DNA of 64,000 nucleotides from positions 1 to 64,000 of the forward strand of contig NW_004190451.2 of the NCBI RefSeq assembly GCF_000224145.3, in the 5' to 3' direction. The DNA is from Ciona intestinalis (Eukaryota; Chordata; Ascidiacea; Phlebobranchia; Cionidae). A program made the position numbers and the translations under genes. Shown in pieces: positions 1-9,821 of the stretch (positions are counted from its first letter, which is position 1; every line of letters starts with the position of its first letter). Below the pieces are notes generated by a model. The model had not been told where the DNA came from and ran no database searches. It was given only the letters and a program-made list of their open reading frames with translations.

Positions 1-9
1 ATCGCTTAC

Positions 10-2185
10 TTTTAGAAGTGAATATTCCCGAAACATATCTACTGTTGGGTGTGAAGGGTAAACTACGAATTTCAACTCTGTATTCAGTGGCTGGTATTAA
101 AGAAAGGTTGGACAACACACTGAGGCGAATCTGTAAAGATTTAAATATAAAATAACAACTTAAACATGTAATTTGCTGTGATTTTACCTTTTGGCTTACA
201 AAAGCATGTACCTGCCAACAAAATTTAAGTTATCATTGTAAAATTTTGCAATATTGTACTAACATTAAGGAAACCATACTCAGCTACTATCTTTGGATTA
301 ACACTTCTCTTTTTAAATTATTAAGTCACCTTTTCTACATTCAAGGTCTTTAGGATATTTGAAAAGGCGAACACTTTTTTTGTTTGTAGTTAAACGGTTT
401 GGAGCTGCATGTGCAGTCATATTGTATTTAAATTTATAATGGTTCCTTATATTCGTATGTATGATTATATAAAAACTAAGCTGATTGCTACTAGTATTTT
501 TTACCAAAGTAACCTGTTAAATCAAACTATATAAAAACAGTCAATATACTGATTTACTGCACCTAAACTCCTAGATTTTATAATAAAAAATGAACAAGAT
601 TTATATTCCTTTACATTTCTTGGTTTTTAAGACATTTCAAGAAAATGGTTCTAAATTTATTTCTTTTACTTTTTTAAGTTTTAAAAGACATATATTTAAT
701 GGCATACCTGGGCATCCCCTTCTCGTAAAGTTCGTGTAAGTGTGATATTATGGCAATCATCTTCAAAGTGTATTGGTTGCATGGGTTGTATGATAACCTG
801 TGACAGATTTTTATTATGTTTTTACTTAACGGCAAAAAATAGTAGCGATTGAACTTAGCTTCTTTACATATTGTTATCGTTGGTTTATTGAAAAAATATT
901 ACTGCAGTTTAAATAGAAAGTTTGTTGTACAATCGTGTATATCTATAGTTTGTTGTTTTGTTTATAACATTCTTAGTCATCTTGAACTAAATATTAATAA
1001 AATCTTTTTTTCCTGTAGGGATAAGGTCCTATACACGTGGCCAGCCATAGGATCTGGGCATTTGGCAAGAGTTGGCCTATTACAGAATAAAAATTACAAT
1101 TACAATGCATGTGTGATGTACCTGAAACCCTATGACATCCCTCAATCCATATGGGCATGGTAGCCATGATACCAGTGCATATCCAAGCATTCTATGTTGC
1201 ACTGGGTCAAAAACTACAATTTCTGATATGTTCACACTTATTGGTGCACAAACAGGGTTGGAATTAGGGTTCACAACACTGGCTAGAATTCTGCATTGTC
1301 CTGGGTATGTGTGAAAACAAAAATTCTTTGAAAAGAGTTTTTGTATTACGTTGAGAGACTAGTAGTGCAGGTGTTTGTATTTATGCTATAGCTGTATATT
1401 AATTAAGACTACCTATTCACTTTGTACACAGAGTTGTCTTACTTATTCTAAAACTTAGTGTTGTACATTAACCATGTAATTACCAATATAATACACTGAA
1501 CTTTTTTATTCTAATAAAAGATACAAACCTCCCGAAATAAGGGGCCAAATTCCTCTACATTTCTTCATACAGGAGTGATAGGGGGGGAAACTCTGCAGTA
1601 AAAACACCAAATAACGAACATTGGAATAGTCATTTCAGTTGAAAACCTAACTGCAATAATGCCGTCTCACAGTTAAAAGAGTAGTCAATGCCTCAAAAGT
1701 TAATAGAAGCTGCCAGTGCCCTTTTTTCAATTTTTAGCTCGGGGCATTCACCCTCTGGGAAACCCCGTAAAGGAAAGATTTTGAAAATGCTATTTCCATC
1801 GTAAAAATAGATTTCTACCAGGGGAACTACTTTTAAGATTCGACGAGTTTCTTGCCGTGAACTATTAAAAGATATACTATTGCTTTTTACAAAAAAATCA
1901 GTATAGTCAAATTTTGAAAATTTCCCCCTTTAGTTTATAAGCAAATTTGCAAATTTAGGTAAATGTAACTATAAGATAGCAGCCTTCGCAATTGCCAGCT
2001 TATTGAATAGTCTGTGTTACCTTCGACCAGGTTCCTTTTAACCGAAGTGCACAAATACGAGGACAATCTTGTAAACTGGCACTGCTTATTTGATCGGGCG
2101 TTGCGGCTTCGAAATTTGATGAATTTCTTGCCGATGTTGCGACAAACCACAAATAAATAAACAAACAAAGGCATAAATTCTTCAT
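10..2185 (-). CDS. FN3-type cytokine receptor ectodomain, IL-17-receptor-like (partial, 5' part)
   Basis: Three minus-strand exons join in phase with standard splice sites: 1122-1300, 708-797 and 10-130; the last ends at a gtaagc donor, so the gene runs off the left edge. Their product reads as a beta-sandwich: a YALVSWLPCPYGLRDVIGFQ strand/turn pattern, then an acidic stretch with one Cys, then LSLIPATEYRVEIRSLPF. In my recollection this resembles the first FN3-like domain of IL-17 receptors (W in strand B, Cys after the G-F-x-V strand, L-x-P-x-x-E-Y-x-V-x-I in strand F). An upstream ORF (2021-2185) begins with a good signal peptide and ends at a gtaaca donor, but its phase does not fit exon 1122-1300, so a small exon is missing or this ORF is unrelated. 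The intron between 130 and 708 holds a diverged copy of the transposon interior found at 5.1 kb. No transmembrane or SEFIR part is visible, so the family call is inference. Confidence 0.5.
160..610. repeat. Diverged copy of the interior of the 4.7-6.4 kb TIR transposon
   Basis: This stretch aligns along most of its length with 5103-5570 (shared blocks such as gtttggagctgcatgt and cattaaggaaa), at roughly three quarters identity by eye. Terminal inverted repeats are not seen here. It lies in an intron of the receptor-like gene. Confidence 0.6.
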
Positions 2186-2258
2186 TACACGTATTTATAT
2201 CGCTATAAACAGAATATATATGAAGTAGCAAGTGCATGTTACACAATAAAGACGCATA

Positions 2259-2658
2259 ATACCCTTTTTGCATGGTCACTTTTATGCGCGTAAGTACTCG
2301 CATATTTACTCGCAAAAACAAAGTTAACACGCATAACGTCATAAGCGTGTCATCTGCTGTAGGAGGTTGGTTGTTACTCGCATTATGCAAAAAGTAATGT
2401 GAAAAGACAGTTTCACTTTTAAGAGCCTAATCTTTTTTGGGTATTAATTTTATAGGTTTTCGTTGGTAATAGCACCATAATGTATTAAAACTCATTTTAT
2501 AAACTAGATTTATTAATATTGCGCTAAAATAAGCTTACTCAATGTTGATACGTGCATAAACCAATGACCATGCAAAACAACGCGGTAAGCGAGTTATCAT
2601 ATGACGAGTTAATGCGGATCGTTATTCGCATTAACTTTTTACCATGCAAAAAGGGTAT
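2259..2658. repeat. 400 bp segment bounded by an 18 bp perfect inverted repeat
   Basis: ATACCCTTTTTGCATGGT at 2259-2276 is repeated exactly inverted at 2641-2658. A further short palindrome (AGTTAATGCG/CGCATTAACT) sits at about 2607-2636, and partial copies of the ACCATGCAAAA core occur inside. There is no coding potential. It lies just upstream of the putative first exon of the receptor-like gene. Confidence 0.5.
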
Positions 2659-2659
2659 A

Positions 2660-3700
2660 AGAGTAACGAATGCATATTTCCTATCCGCTGCAAAATCGAT
2701 CCATTTTAAACGACGATTACAGTTTTACTATTTTTTAAATTACTGGTTTAACCTAATGGAAGGTGGATAACACTACGAAATATATAAGCGCGGCTATGAT
2801 ACGGATTCAAGGCACGACGCCGATACCATCATTGTTAGAGTATGTGTCCTAAGGCAAGTCACTAAACGATAATTTCTCTAGAAGTGGTACCTTTACGGAA
2901 GTACCGTTGCCCGCTACCACATCAGTTGGATTCGTTTTCGGACGGGGAGCATCCACACGTATTTAAATTGTCTGGTGTCCTATTCTGTTTATCAATTAGT
3001 TGAACATAACGTTTATCCGTTTTATCGTAAATATATGCGACGAAAAAGTTACCTCGTTTTGTTTACCAGAGTCTTTGGCATTAAATATATAAGCGACGGC
3101 GTAAAATTTATAACGGTATGCCATAAATTTTGATCTATTTTAACATTTTTTTACCAATTGTGTAGGCCGCAATCTGAAACCACCCACTAACAATCTTATA
3201 CCGCAGTTAGTTTTACAAGGAGAAAAGCTAAGAGAACATGAATAGTGAATACCGCTTATACAGATTCATTCGGCGCTCTCGATTCGCCAACCATCCGCGC
3301 TTGAGTACCTGCTACACTTGACCTTTCTGCGCCGCCTTAGAGTTGAAAAAATATCAACTATGTTTGGTTATCTCTGATGCCTTTCTCTACACACATTTGA
3401 ACTATACCTATTTTCTCTCCTTCTTTCAAAAACCTTCTTTATTAAAATCACATTGTATATTTGGGTATTCATTAAAACAAACTTTTGAATATTTATCCGT
3501 TATCTGCATTATGTACGTTTCTCATTTTGTTATTGAACGTTTAAATATTAAGATAAACATCAGATATTTAAAATACATTGGTAGCAGCATGGGGCCTCAA
3601 ACCGTGGATTGGAGGCGGCGTATTCACCATTAACGTGTCACAAAGCCAGGTTTTTTATTCTATTTTTTCGTCCCATTTAATAGTAAAGAACGATTATTTT
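2660..3700. other. Intergenic, no gene recognised
   Basis: Short ORFs here lack codon structure, splice sites or recognisable motifs. It separates the start of the receptor-like gene from the 3' end of the transporter gene. Confidence 0.4.
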
Positions 3701-3715
3701 AAAAATAATAAAAAC

Positions 3716-3822
3716 CACATTCTTACGACTTCCATAGACCGTTATTAATTGTTCAAAACACGTTCAGAATATTTTGATATATAACTTGCAAAAGGTGTCC
3801 CGTCTTACCCCACTATAATAAA
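3716..3822. mobile_element. MITE fragment (AGTAGGGTGGGG family), inverted
   Basis: Carries the reverse-oriented interior (acgacttccatagaccgtt, aattgttcaaaacacg) and one end (aaaggtgtcccgtcttaccccacta). The other end is missing. Confidence 0.6.
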
Positions 3823-3874
3823 CCATTGCAATTATTTTGTCACGAGAAGGTGTATATTTCGGTTCATATCTAGT

Positions 3875-6800
3875 CTACATAACATCTGTCACGTGGTCGT
3901 TCCGAATCACCGCATCCGACATAACTTCTAATTTTGGTGGAGAGTGACGTAGAACAATAGGGAGAATTGATGTGGTAAATGCACAAGCAAAAAAGAGTCC
4001 ACCACACATATATAATGCGGAAACATAAGATCCGGTGACGTCGTATATTGCTCCTGATACAACCGGCCCAGTTACCATGCCTAAATTGCAAATATTAATT
4101 CAGTATACTATTTTATAATTACAATAGTATTGTAGTATAATTACAATAGTATTGTAAGTATAAAATAGTACTGAATTAATAGCTAGAGTTAAGGTAGGGT
4201 GAGATGGAATGTATTTCTATTTCAATTGTTCTTCATATTTGGTAATAATCTAAACAAAAAAACATGCTGAGTTATAAAAATGTATACCCTCGCGTTTTTA
4301 AAATACCGTTATAAATTGTCAAAAACACGATCTAGAAATACGGGGTTTTATGTGCTACCGGCATCCCGTCTTACCCCCATATGATAATACTTGAGAGTAT
4401 ACAGTGTTCCGGTTTTGAAATACTTTTTGTTTTGTTTTTGGTTAAAACGTTTACTTTATATTGTTACCTATGGCCAGCGTAAGGTTTGCATATCCCCATA
4501 CATCAATCCCCAGTTTATCTCCAAAGAATTGCATCGTGGAAGCAAACATTACAGATTGAAGCGCCGACGTAGTACACCCTATTACTGTTGTTGCAAAGAA
4601 TTGTGTGAAACATTTAAACAACTAATGCTAAGTAGACCGGGGCGTTAGGGTATCTTGTAATATGTTTTAATCCTTTTATCCGTCTCATTTGATAGTCAAG
4701 CGTTAAAACCAAAGTTAGTATAGACCAAGTTAGGAAACGGATTGTAAAACAACGAGTCTTGTTATCTATTGTCTCGCGTCTATGACGTCATAGTCGCCAC
4801 CATTACGGAGCCCACGGCATAGCATTTTATCATTGCTGGGTGCTGTTTTTCGTTTAAATATTGCGATTTTTTAAAAACCAAGCACTTTTGCGCGTAAAAA
4901 TGGCTTTCTACTAATGTTATATCTCATCACAATAATAAACCTCACAAAAATAATCAACTTTTATTGAACACTCAATCGATTAAAGAGTAAAAAAACAGAA
5001 AATATCAAGTTTACTAACCAAACACATAAAAGAACATGTTTAAAACATAAAAAATACAAACAAAAACGCATAACATTACCATAAACTGGTGTATCTAGCT
5101 GCAGTTTTGCATGTAAATTGCCGTGATTTTACTTTTTGGCTCACAAACTTAACACGTATACCCGGCAACGAAACTTAAGGTATCTTTGTAAAATTTGCCT
5201 AATATCGAAGTGGCATTAAGGAAAACAATACTAAGTTACTATTTTTGGTCCTCTGCTTAAATTAGTAAGCTACCTTTTCTGCGACACCGGGTCTTTATGA
5301 AATCGGAAAACGCGAACACCTTATCTGCTAGTACTTAAGCAGTTTGGAGCTGCATGTCCACTCATGTTGGATTATAAATGTAGTAAAGAATGGCTCTGTA
5401 GATTCGTAGGTATGATCATATACTTTTATGTAAACTAAGCTGATCGATGCTAGTCTTAATCGCCAACGTAAAGTACCCTGTTAAACCACACTGTAAGCCG
5501 AAAACCAGTCAAAATATTAATTTACTCCACATTAATTCCTAGATTTAATATTATATAACAAGATTTATATTAGAAATTATATTTTAAATGTTAAAACAAC
5601 CGCTATACGTGTTTCCTAGCTTTGTATCGCTTACAAGAACCAAATGNNNNNNNNNNNNNNNNNNNNNNNNNNNNNNNNNNNNNNNNNNNNNNNNNNAAAA
5701 ATACAAACAAAAACGCATAACATTACCATAAACTGGTGTATCTAGCTGCAGTTTTGCATGTAAATTGCCGTGATTTTACTTTTTGGCTCACAAACTTAAC
5801 ACGTATACCCGGCAACGAAACTTAAGGTATCTTTGTAAAATTTGCCTAATATCGAAGTGGCATTAAGGAAAACAATACTAAGTTACTATTTTTGGTCCTC
5901 TGCTTAAATTAGTAAGCTACCTTTTCTGCGACACCGGGTCTTTATGAAATCGGAAAACGCGAACACCTTATCTGCTAGTACTTAAGCAGTTTGGAGCTGC
6001 ATGTCCACTCATGTTGGATTATAAATGTAGTAAAGAATGGCTCTGTAGATTCGTAGGTATGATCATATACTTTTATGTAAACTAAGCTGATCGATGCTAG
6101 TCTTAATCGCCAACGTAAAGTACCCTGTTAAACCACACTGTAAGCCGAAAACCAGTCAAAATATTAATTTACTCCACATTAATTCCTAGATTTAATATTA
6201 TATAACAAGATTTATATTAGAAATTATATTTTAAATGTTAAAACAACCGCTATACGTGTTTCCTAGCTTTGTATCGCTTACAAGAACCAAATGAACACAT
6301 GCCGACGATGCATTTCTATAGGCGATTCACGCTCTGTGGGCTCCGTAATGGCGCAGACGAGCGCCGTTTCCTAACTTGGTCTATACTAACTTTGGTTAAA
6401 ACATGCAGTATTATTGGTATACCCATAAAGCATACAGCATAATAAATTTATATAACCATATCCCTATCACTACGAGTTAGAAAAACGTCAAATCATTAAA
6501 CTCGATTGGAAAATATATAAGACATGTTATGTGTGGTATATTAATCTTATATGCTTGACAGTACCATACCTATTACATAAGCGTAGACGACTCCTAAATA
6601 TTTCCACTGTGGCGTTAGCATTGTTACAAGGCCCGCGATTACTGAACAAACAACATAAACGGACGCAAGACTAAATCTTCTGCATGAATCTTCCCCAAAC
6701 ATTGAACCGTAAGCCATAATCTTTTCACCGATAACAGCGGCAAGTATTCTGCCAACAAAAGAGGTAACCCCGTATGCAGTTAATACCCAAGCTCCGGTTG

Positions 6801-8669
6801 CAGAAGGTATACCGATACTTTCCATGTAATCAATCTGCAAGAAACAATAAGCTAGTTAAAGTTTCGTCTTTACTAACCATAAGTAAAGTGTATTTAGAAA
6901 GCACTTACAAGAAAGACGCTGGGCAGGTAGTAGCTTACACTCCAGCATAAAGTTGCAAACAACCACAAATAGAAGGCGGGTGTTTTACACAAAGTTATCA
7001 ACGCCTCGCATCTGTTTGACTTGGTGATCACTATCGTATCGGAATTTTCTAAAAAAAAACATATTAAAAAGAAATAGCAACTTGGCGTTTGTTTAAAGAT
7101 ACCTTCACGTGAAGATGTGCTTTCAATTGCGGGTTTAAATGTAGCTACGCATGGTAAGCCAACTACAAAAATGATTGATGCAAATATTTGAAATCTGTGC
7201 CGCCATCCAAGCTTTGTAACAATAACCTCGGATATGACATTAGATAATAAGGCGCCTGTAAAACACAAGCGTGCGGTTACCTATTGCTGTAGTATTTCAC
7301 CCGCTTCCTGGTCTCGCTTTGATAGCATTTATTCGGCGCTTTGTTCCTGCAGCGCGCGTCGAGTAATTAACGCTTTTGTTGCGTCGTGTTGTGCAGAGTC
7401 GTCAGTTTAGTATAGTCAACGTCGGTTCAGTTACTGTAGTAGTTATTTTGGTAAAGCGTTTACTTTAGATTAAGATGTGTTATCGTTTACTATTTGTTTG
7501 TAGATATCCATTATTTAAGTCAGGAAAAGCTAAATAAAATGTCAGTTTATCACAACTGGAAGCGGTATATAAATATGAGTTATTTAATGTTTTCCATAGC
7601 AATCGCATGGAACATAGCAAATAAGGCTAGTTAAATCTGTGTATATACATCATAACAACGTCTCACCGAACGACATCCCGCTTGAAGCAAGTCCAGTGGC
7701 AAGAGCCCGATTCTCGTTAGGAAAGTATGCGCCAAGCAAAACCGTGCCCGAGTTTATAATGAAGTTAAAACTTATGCCAAATAAAATACTGCGAGAAAAG
7801 AAATATGGCAGATCAAAAGTTTTTAGAGCGGTTTAAAAGACGCTCATTAGGTCGTATATATTTACTTAATGTTTATTCTAACCTGTAGGTAAGAAACATC
7901 ACATACACATTATGAACGAATGACGTTGCTAGCAAAGCAGCTGAAGCTCCAATTACTCCAATCAACGCAACATATCGCGCACCAAGACGACTTTGAATGA
8001 GGATGTTGCTAACTGGTGAAATGCCACGGGCGAAACCAGCAACCAACGATCCAATCCACCCTTAAAGAACATGCTCGTATCAATCGAACCGAAAACTCCC
8101 CCAATACAGCAAAAAAGAGTTTAACCAAGGTATCAAATAAAAAGTATATGTTTAATAACACTTCAATAAATATACTAAATACATAATATAAGACTATTTT
8201 AAGCGATTCGCAATCAGTCACTGTAAGAACGGGCTGTTTAAAACCATTGTTATTTTAGATTAATAAAATAAATTAATTAGGATAACACGTAAAAACTCGA
8301 CAAGCATTTAAAAGGAGCATCATATTTTTATGAATTTTAATTTACCGGATTCGAATCTAGTGGCATTGAATTCATGAGATAATGGTGATACGATGGTACC
8401 AAAACTTGCTACTTCTAGAGTAGGGGCTACATTAAGAAAAAAGGCTGCCACTACTACGACCCAGCCCCATTTCTAAAAAGATAATTTTACAAAATTATAA
8501 AAATTAAAAAAATAAAAATTTTACAACTAACCATTTTTAGATTGTTTTTTACAAGTTGAAGCACAGAAGGTCTATGCTCGGTAACGTTTTGATCAGCTGC
8601 AATAAATTATAACAGTTTCGTTTAATCAAAACCCAGTCTGAAACCAAAATAATCATCACACTCACCCAT
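3875..8669 (-). CDS. SLC16 (monocarboxylate transporter)-type MFS protein
   Basis: Nine coding exons on the minus strand all join in phase: 8666-8669, 8532-8596, 8346-8472, 7883-8060, 7667-7788, 7103-7255, 6909-7048, 6570-6834 and 3875-4080, giving 419 residues, near the low end for the family. The first exon contributes only the ATG plus one base. N-terminal WGWVVVVAAFFLNVAPTLEV matches the SLC16 signature (D-G-x-W-G-W start of TM1). It is followed by ISPVSNILIQSRLGARYVAL and the N-G-L-A-like LATGLASSG turn. The second half carries TAYGVTSFVGRILAAVIGEK and a C-terminal TGPVVSGAIYDVTGSYV helix. About 12 membrane helices are apparent, with a short loop near the middle. It should be a plasma-membrane carrier of monocarboxylates or related small acids; the substrate cannot be told from sequence. 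The last intron is 2.5 kb and holds a TIR transposon and an assembly gap. Confidence 0.85.
4094..4180. repeat. 87 bp palindrome just upstream of a splice acceptor
   Basis: The outer arms (attaattcagta...tattttata and its near-perfect reverse) enclose two copies of ATTACAATAGTATTGTA, each palindromic. It lies within about 15 bases of the acceptor of the last SLC16-like exon (minus strand), where the branch point would be expected. Confidence 0.75.
4192..4388. mobile_element. Diverged MITE (AGTAGGGTGGGG family), inverted
   Basis: The left end reads aaggtagggtgagatgga, the interior has aaataccgttataaattgtc and aaaacacgatc, and the right end reads catcccgtcttaccccc. It is intronic. Confidence 0.5.
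4709..6395. mobile_element. Non-autonomous TIR DNA transposon with internal assembly duplication
   Basis: Perfect 32 bp terminal inverted repeats begin CCAAAGTTAGTATAGACCAA (4709-4740) and return at 6364-6395. A second inner inverted pair (ATTACGGAGCCCAC) lies at 4802-4815 and 6336-6349. TTAAAA flanks both outer ends (4703-4708, 6396-6401) as a target-site duplication. There is no transposase ORF. The interior is artificially lengthened: about 600 bases before the gap at 5647-5696 reappear unchanged after it, so the true element is close to 1.0-1.1 kb. A lone end with the same terminal sequence sits near 41708. The superfamily is not assigned; the TTAA-containing flank is suggestive of piggyBac-type insertion but the TIR sequence does not prove it. 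Confidence 0.8.
5647..5696. other. Assembly gap (50 N) flanked by identical sequence
   Basis: Sequence at about 5045-5646 is repeated at 5697-6292, with no difference found on spot comparison. This looks like overlapping contigs not merged. Confidence 0.9.
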
Positions 8670-9420
8670 GCTGGTGTTCGAAACACAATTTCAAGTTATA
8701 ATCGATGTTGTTAATTTTACTTGTACATAGCCGGCCTGCGCTGTTATACCTAAAAATGCCACGACTCAAATTAATGTAACAAACGTTAAGCGACGCGTTC
8801 TAGTTGATCCATCAACGCGTTCATGCATATAGAAGCCTTTTTAAAACTAATATCTGTTCGTAGAAGAAATGTACTGACGTTTTGTTTACCAGGTTCGCTG
8901 TGGCTATAAAAATAAACAGACAGTAACTATATGAAAACATTTGCTTAATACACAGCACTCCAAGAAATATGTTTTTTTATGTTGAATATATTTCTGAAAT
9001 AATTGAAGGTTTACCAACCACCGCACGCAAATAAGCGTTTTACCGCTTGTACACTATAGCTTATTGCTTTCTTAAAAGATATGGTCCTGGTTGCAACCGC
9101 AAAGCTGTTGTAATATCAATCGGAAATAAATTCAACCATGGCATTGGGTGTTTCTTTTTAATTTTAAAACAGCTTCGTGATTCACAATTGATCGTGAACC
9201 CAAAATGTCCAAGTATTATTCGACAGTTTTCTTACGGTCCAACAAAGCGCGCGGTAGGGATGATTATTGTTGTTAATTATTAAAATGGGATGTTGAACGA
9301 ATATAACATTTTTTCAATGACAGATAGAAAGCATATAAATGCTCTTGGATTCATATTAAAACTGTCGAAATTTCTTGGTTTGTGAGTTTGAATCATCAAG
9401 TTATGGTATCGTAGTTTAAT
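8670..9420. other. Intergenic; 5' flank of the SLC16-like gene
   Basis: No exon-like ORF with splice sites was found on either strand. It probably contains the promoter of the minus-strand transporter, but no TATA box or recognised element can be pointed to. Confidence 0.35.
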
Positions 9421-9424
9421 AAAG

Positions 9425-9600
9425 CATAGTAGGGTGGGGGGAAAGGGGACACCTTTAGCACATAATATCCAAAAATCCTGATCGTGTTTTAAACAATTAC
9501 CAACGGTCTATGGTAGTCGTGAGGATACGGTTTTATAATTATTTGAAATTTCTTTGTTTACTACCAAATGTGACGAGAAAATCGAATGCTAAGGTGTTAA
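9425..9600. mobile_element. MITE (AGTAGGGTGGGG family), one end eroded
   Basis: Starts tagtagggtggggggaaagg and continues through the family interior (ctgatcgtgttttaaacaatta, ggatacggttttataatt, tttactaccaaatg). The right end is degraded. Confidence 0.8.
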
Positions 9601-9821
9601 GTGTACAGCTGAAAAAAGTAAGTTCTGCACTCAGCAAGAGTATATTGACTGTTTTACTTTATAACCCAAAGCAACAAGCATGAATAAATTAAACTTCGTT
9701 TATTGGACATTAATATTTATAAGGCATCGAACAATCAGAATTCCACAACAATACAACACAAATCTACACACAATAAGACACGTATTCCACAAAAAGAGTC
9801 ACAGGTTTGGTGCGAATGGTT

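Noticed and set aside
16-155. Plus-strand exon-like ORF ending in a stop at 153-155, preceded by ag
   Set aside because: The minus strand over the same bases (10-130) has both splice sites, joins in phase to 708-797 and gives a domain-like sequence, so the plus-strand reading is a shadow.
849-1314. Plus-strand ORFs over 849-1314
   Set aside because: They overlap the minus-strand exon 1122-1300, which fits splicing and the FN3-like pattern better.
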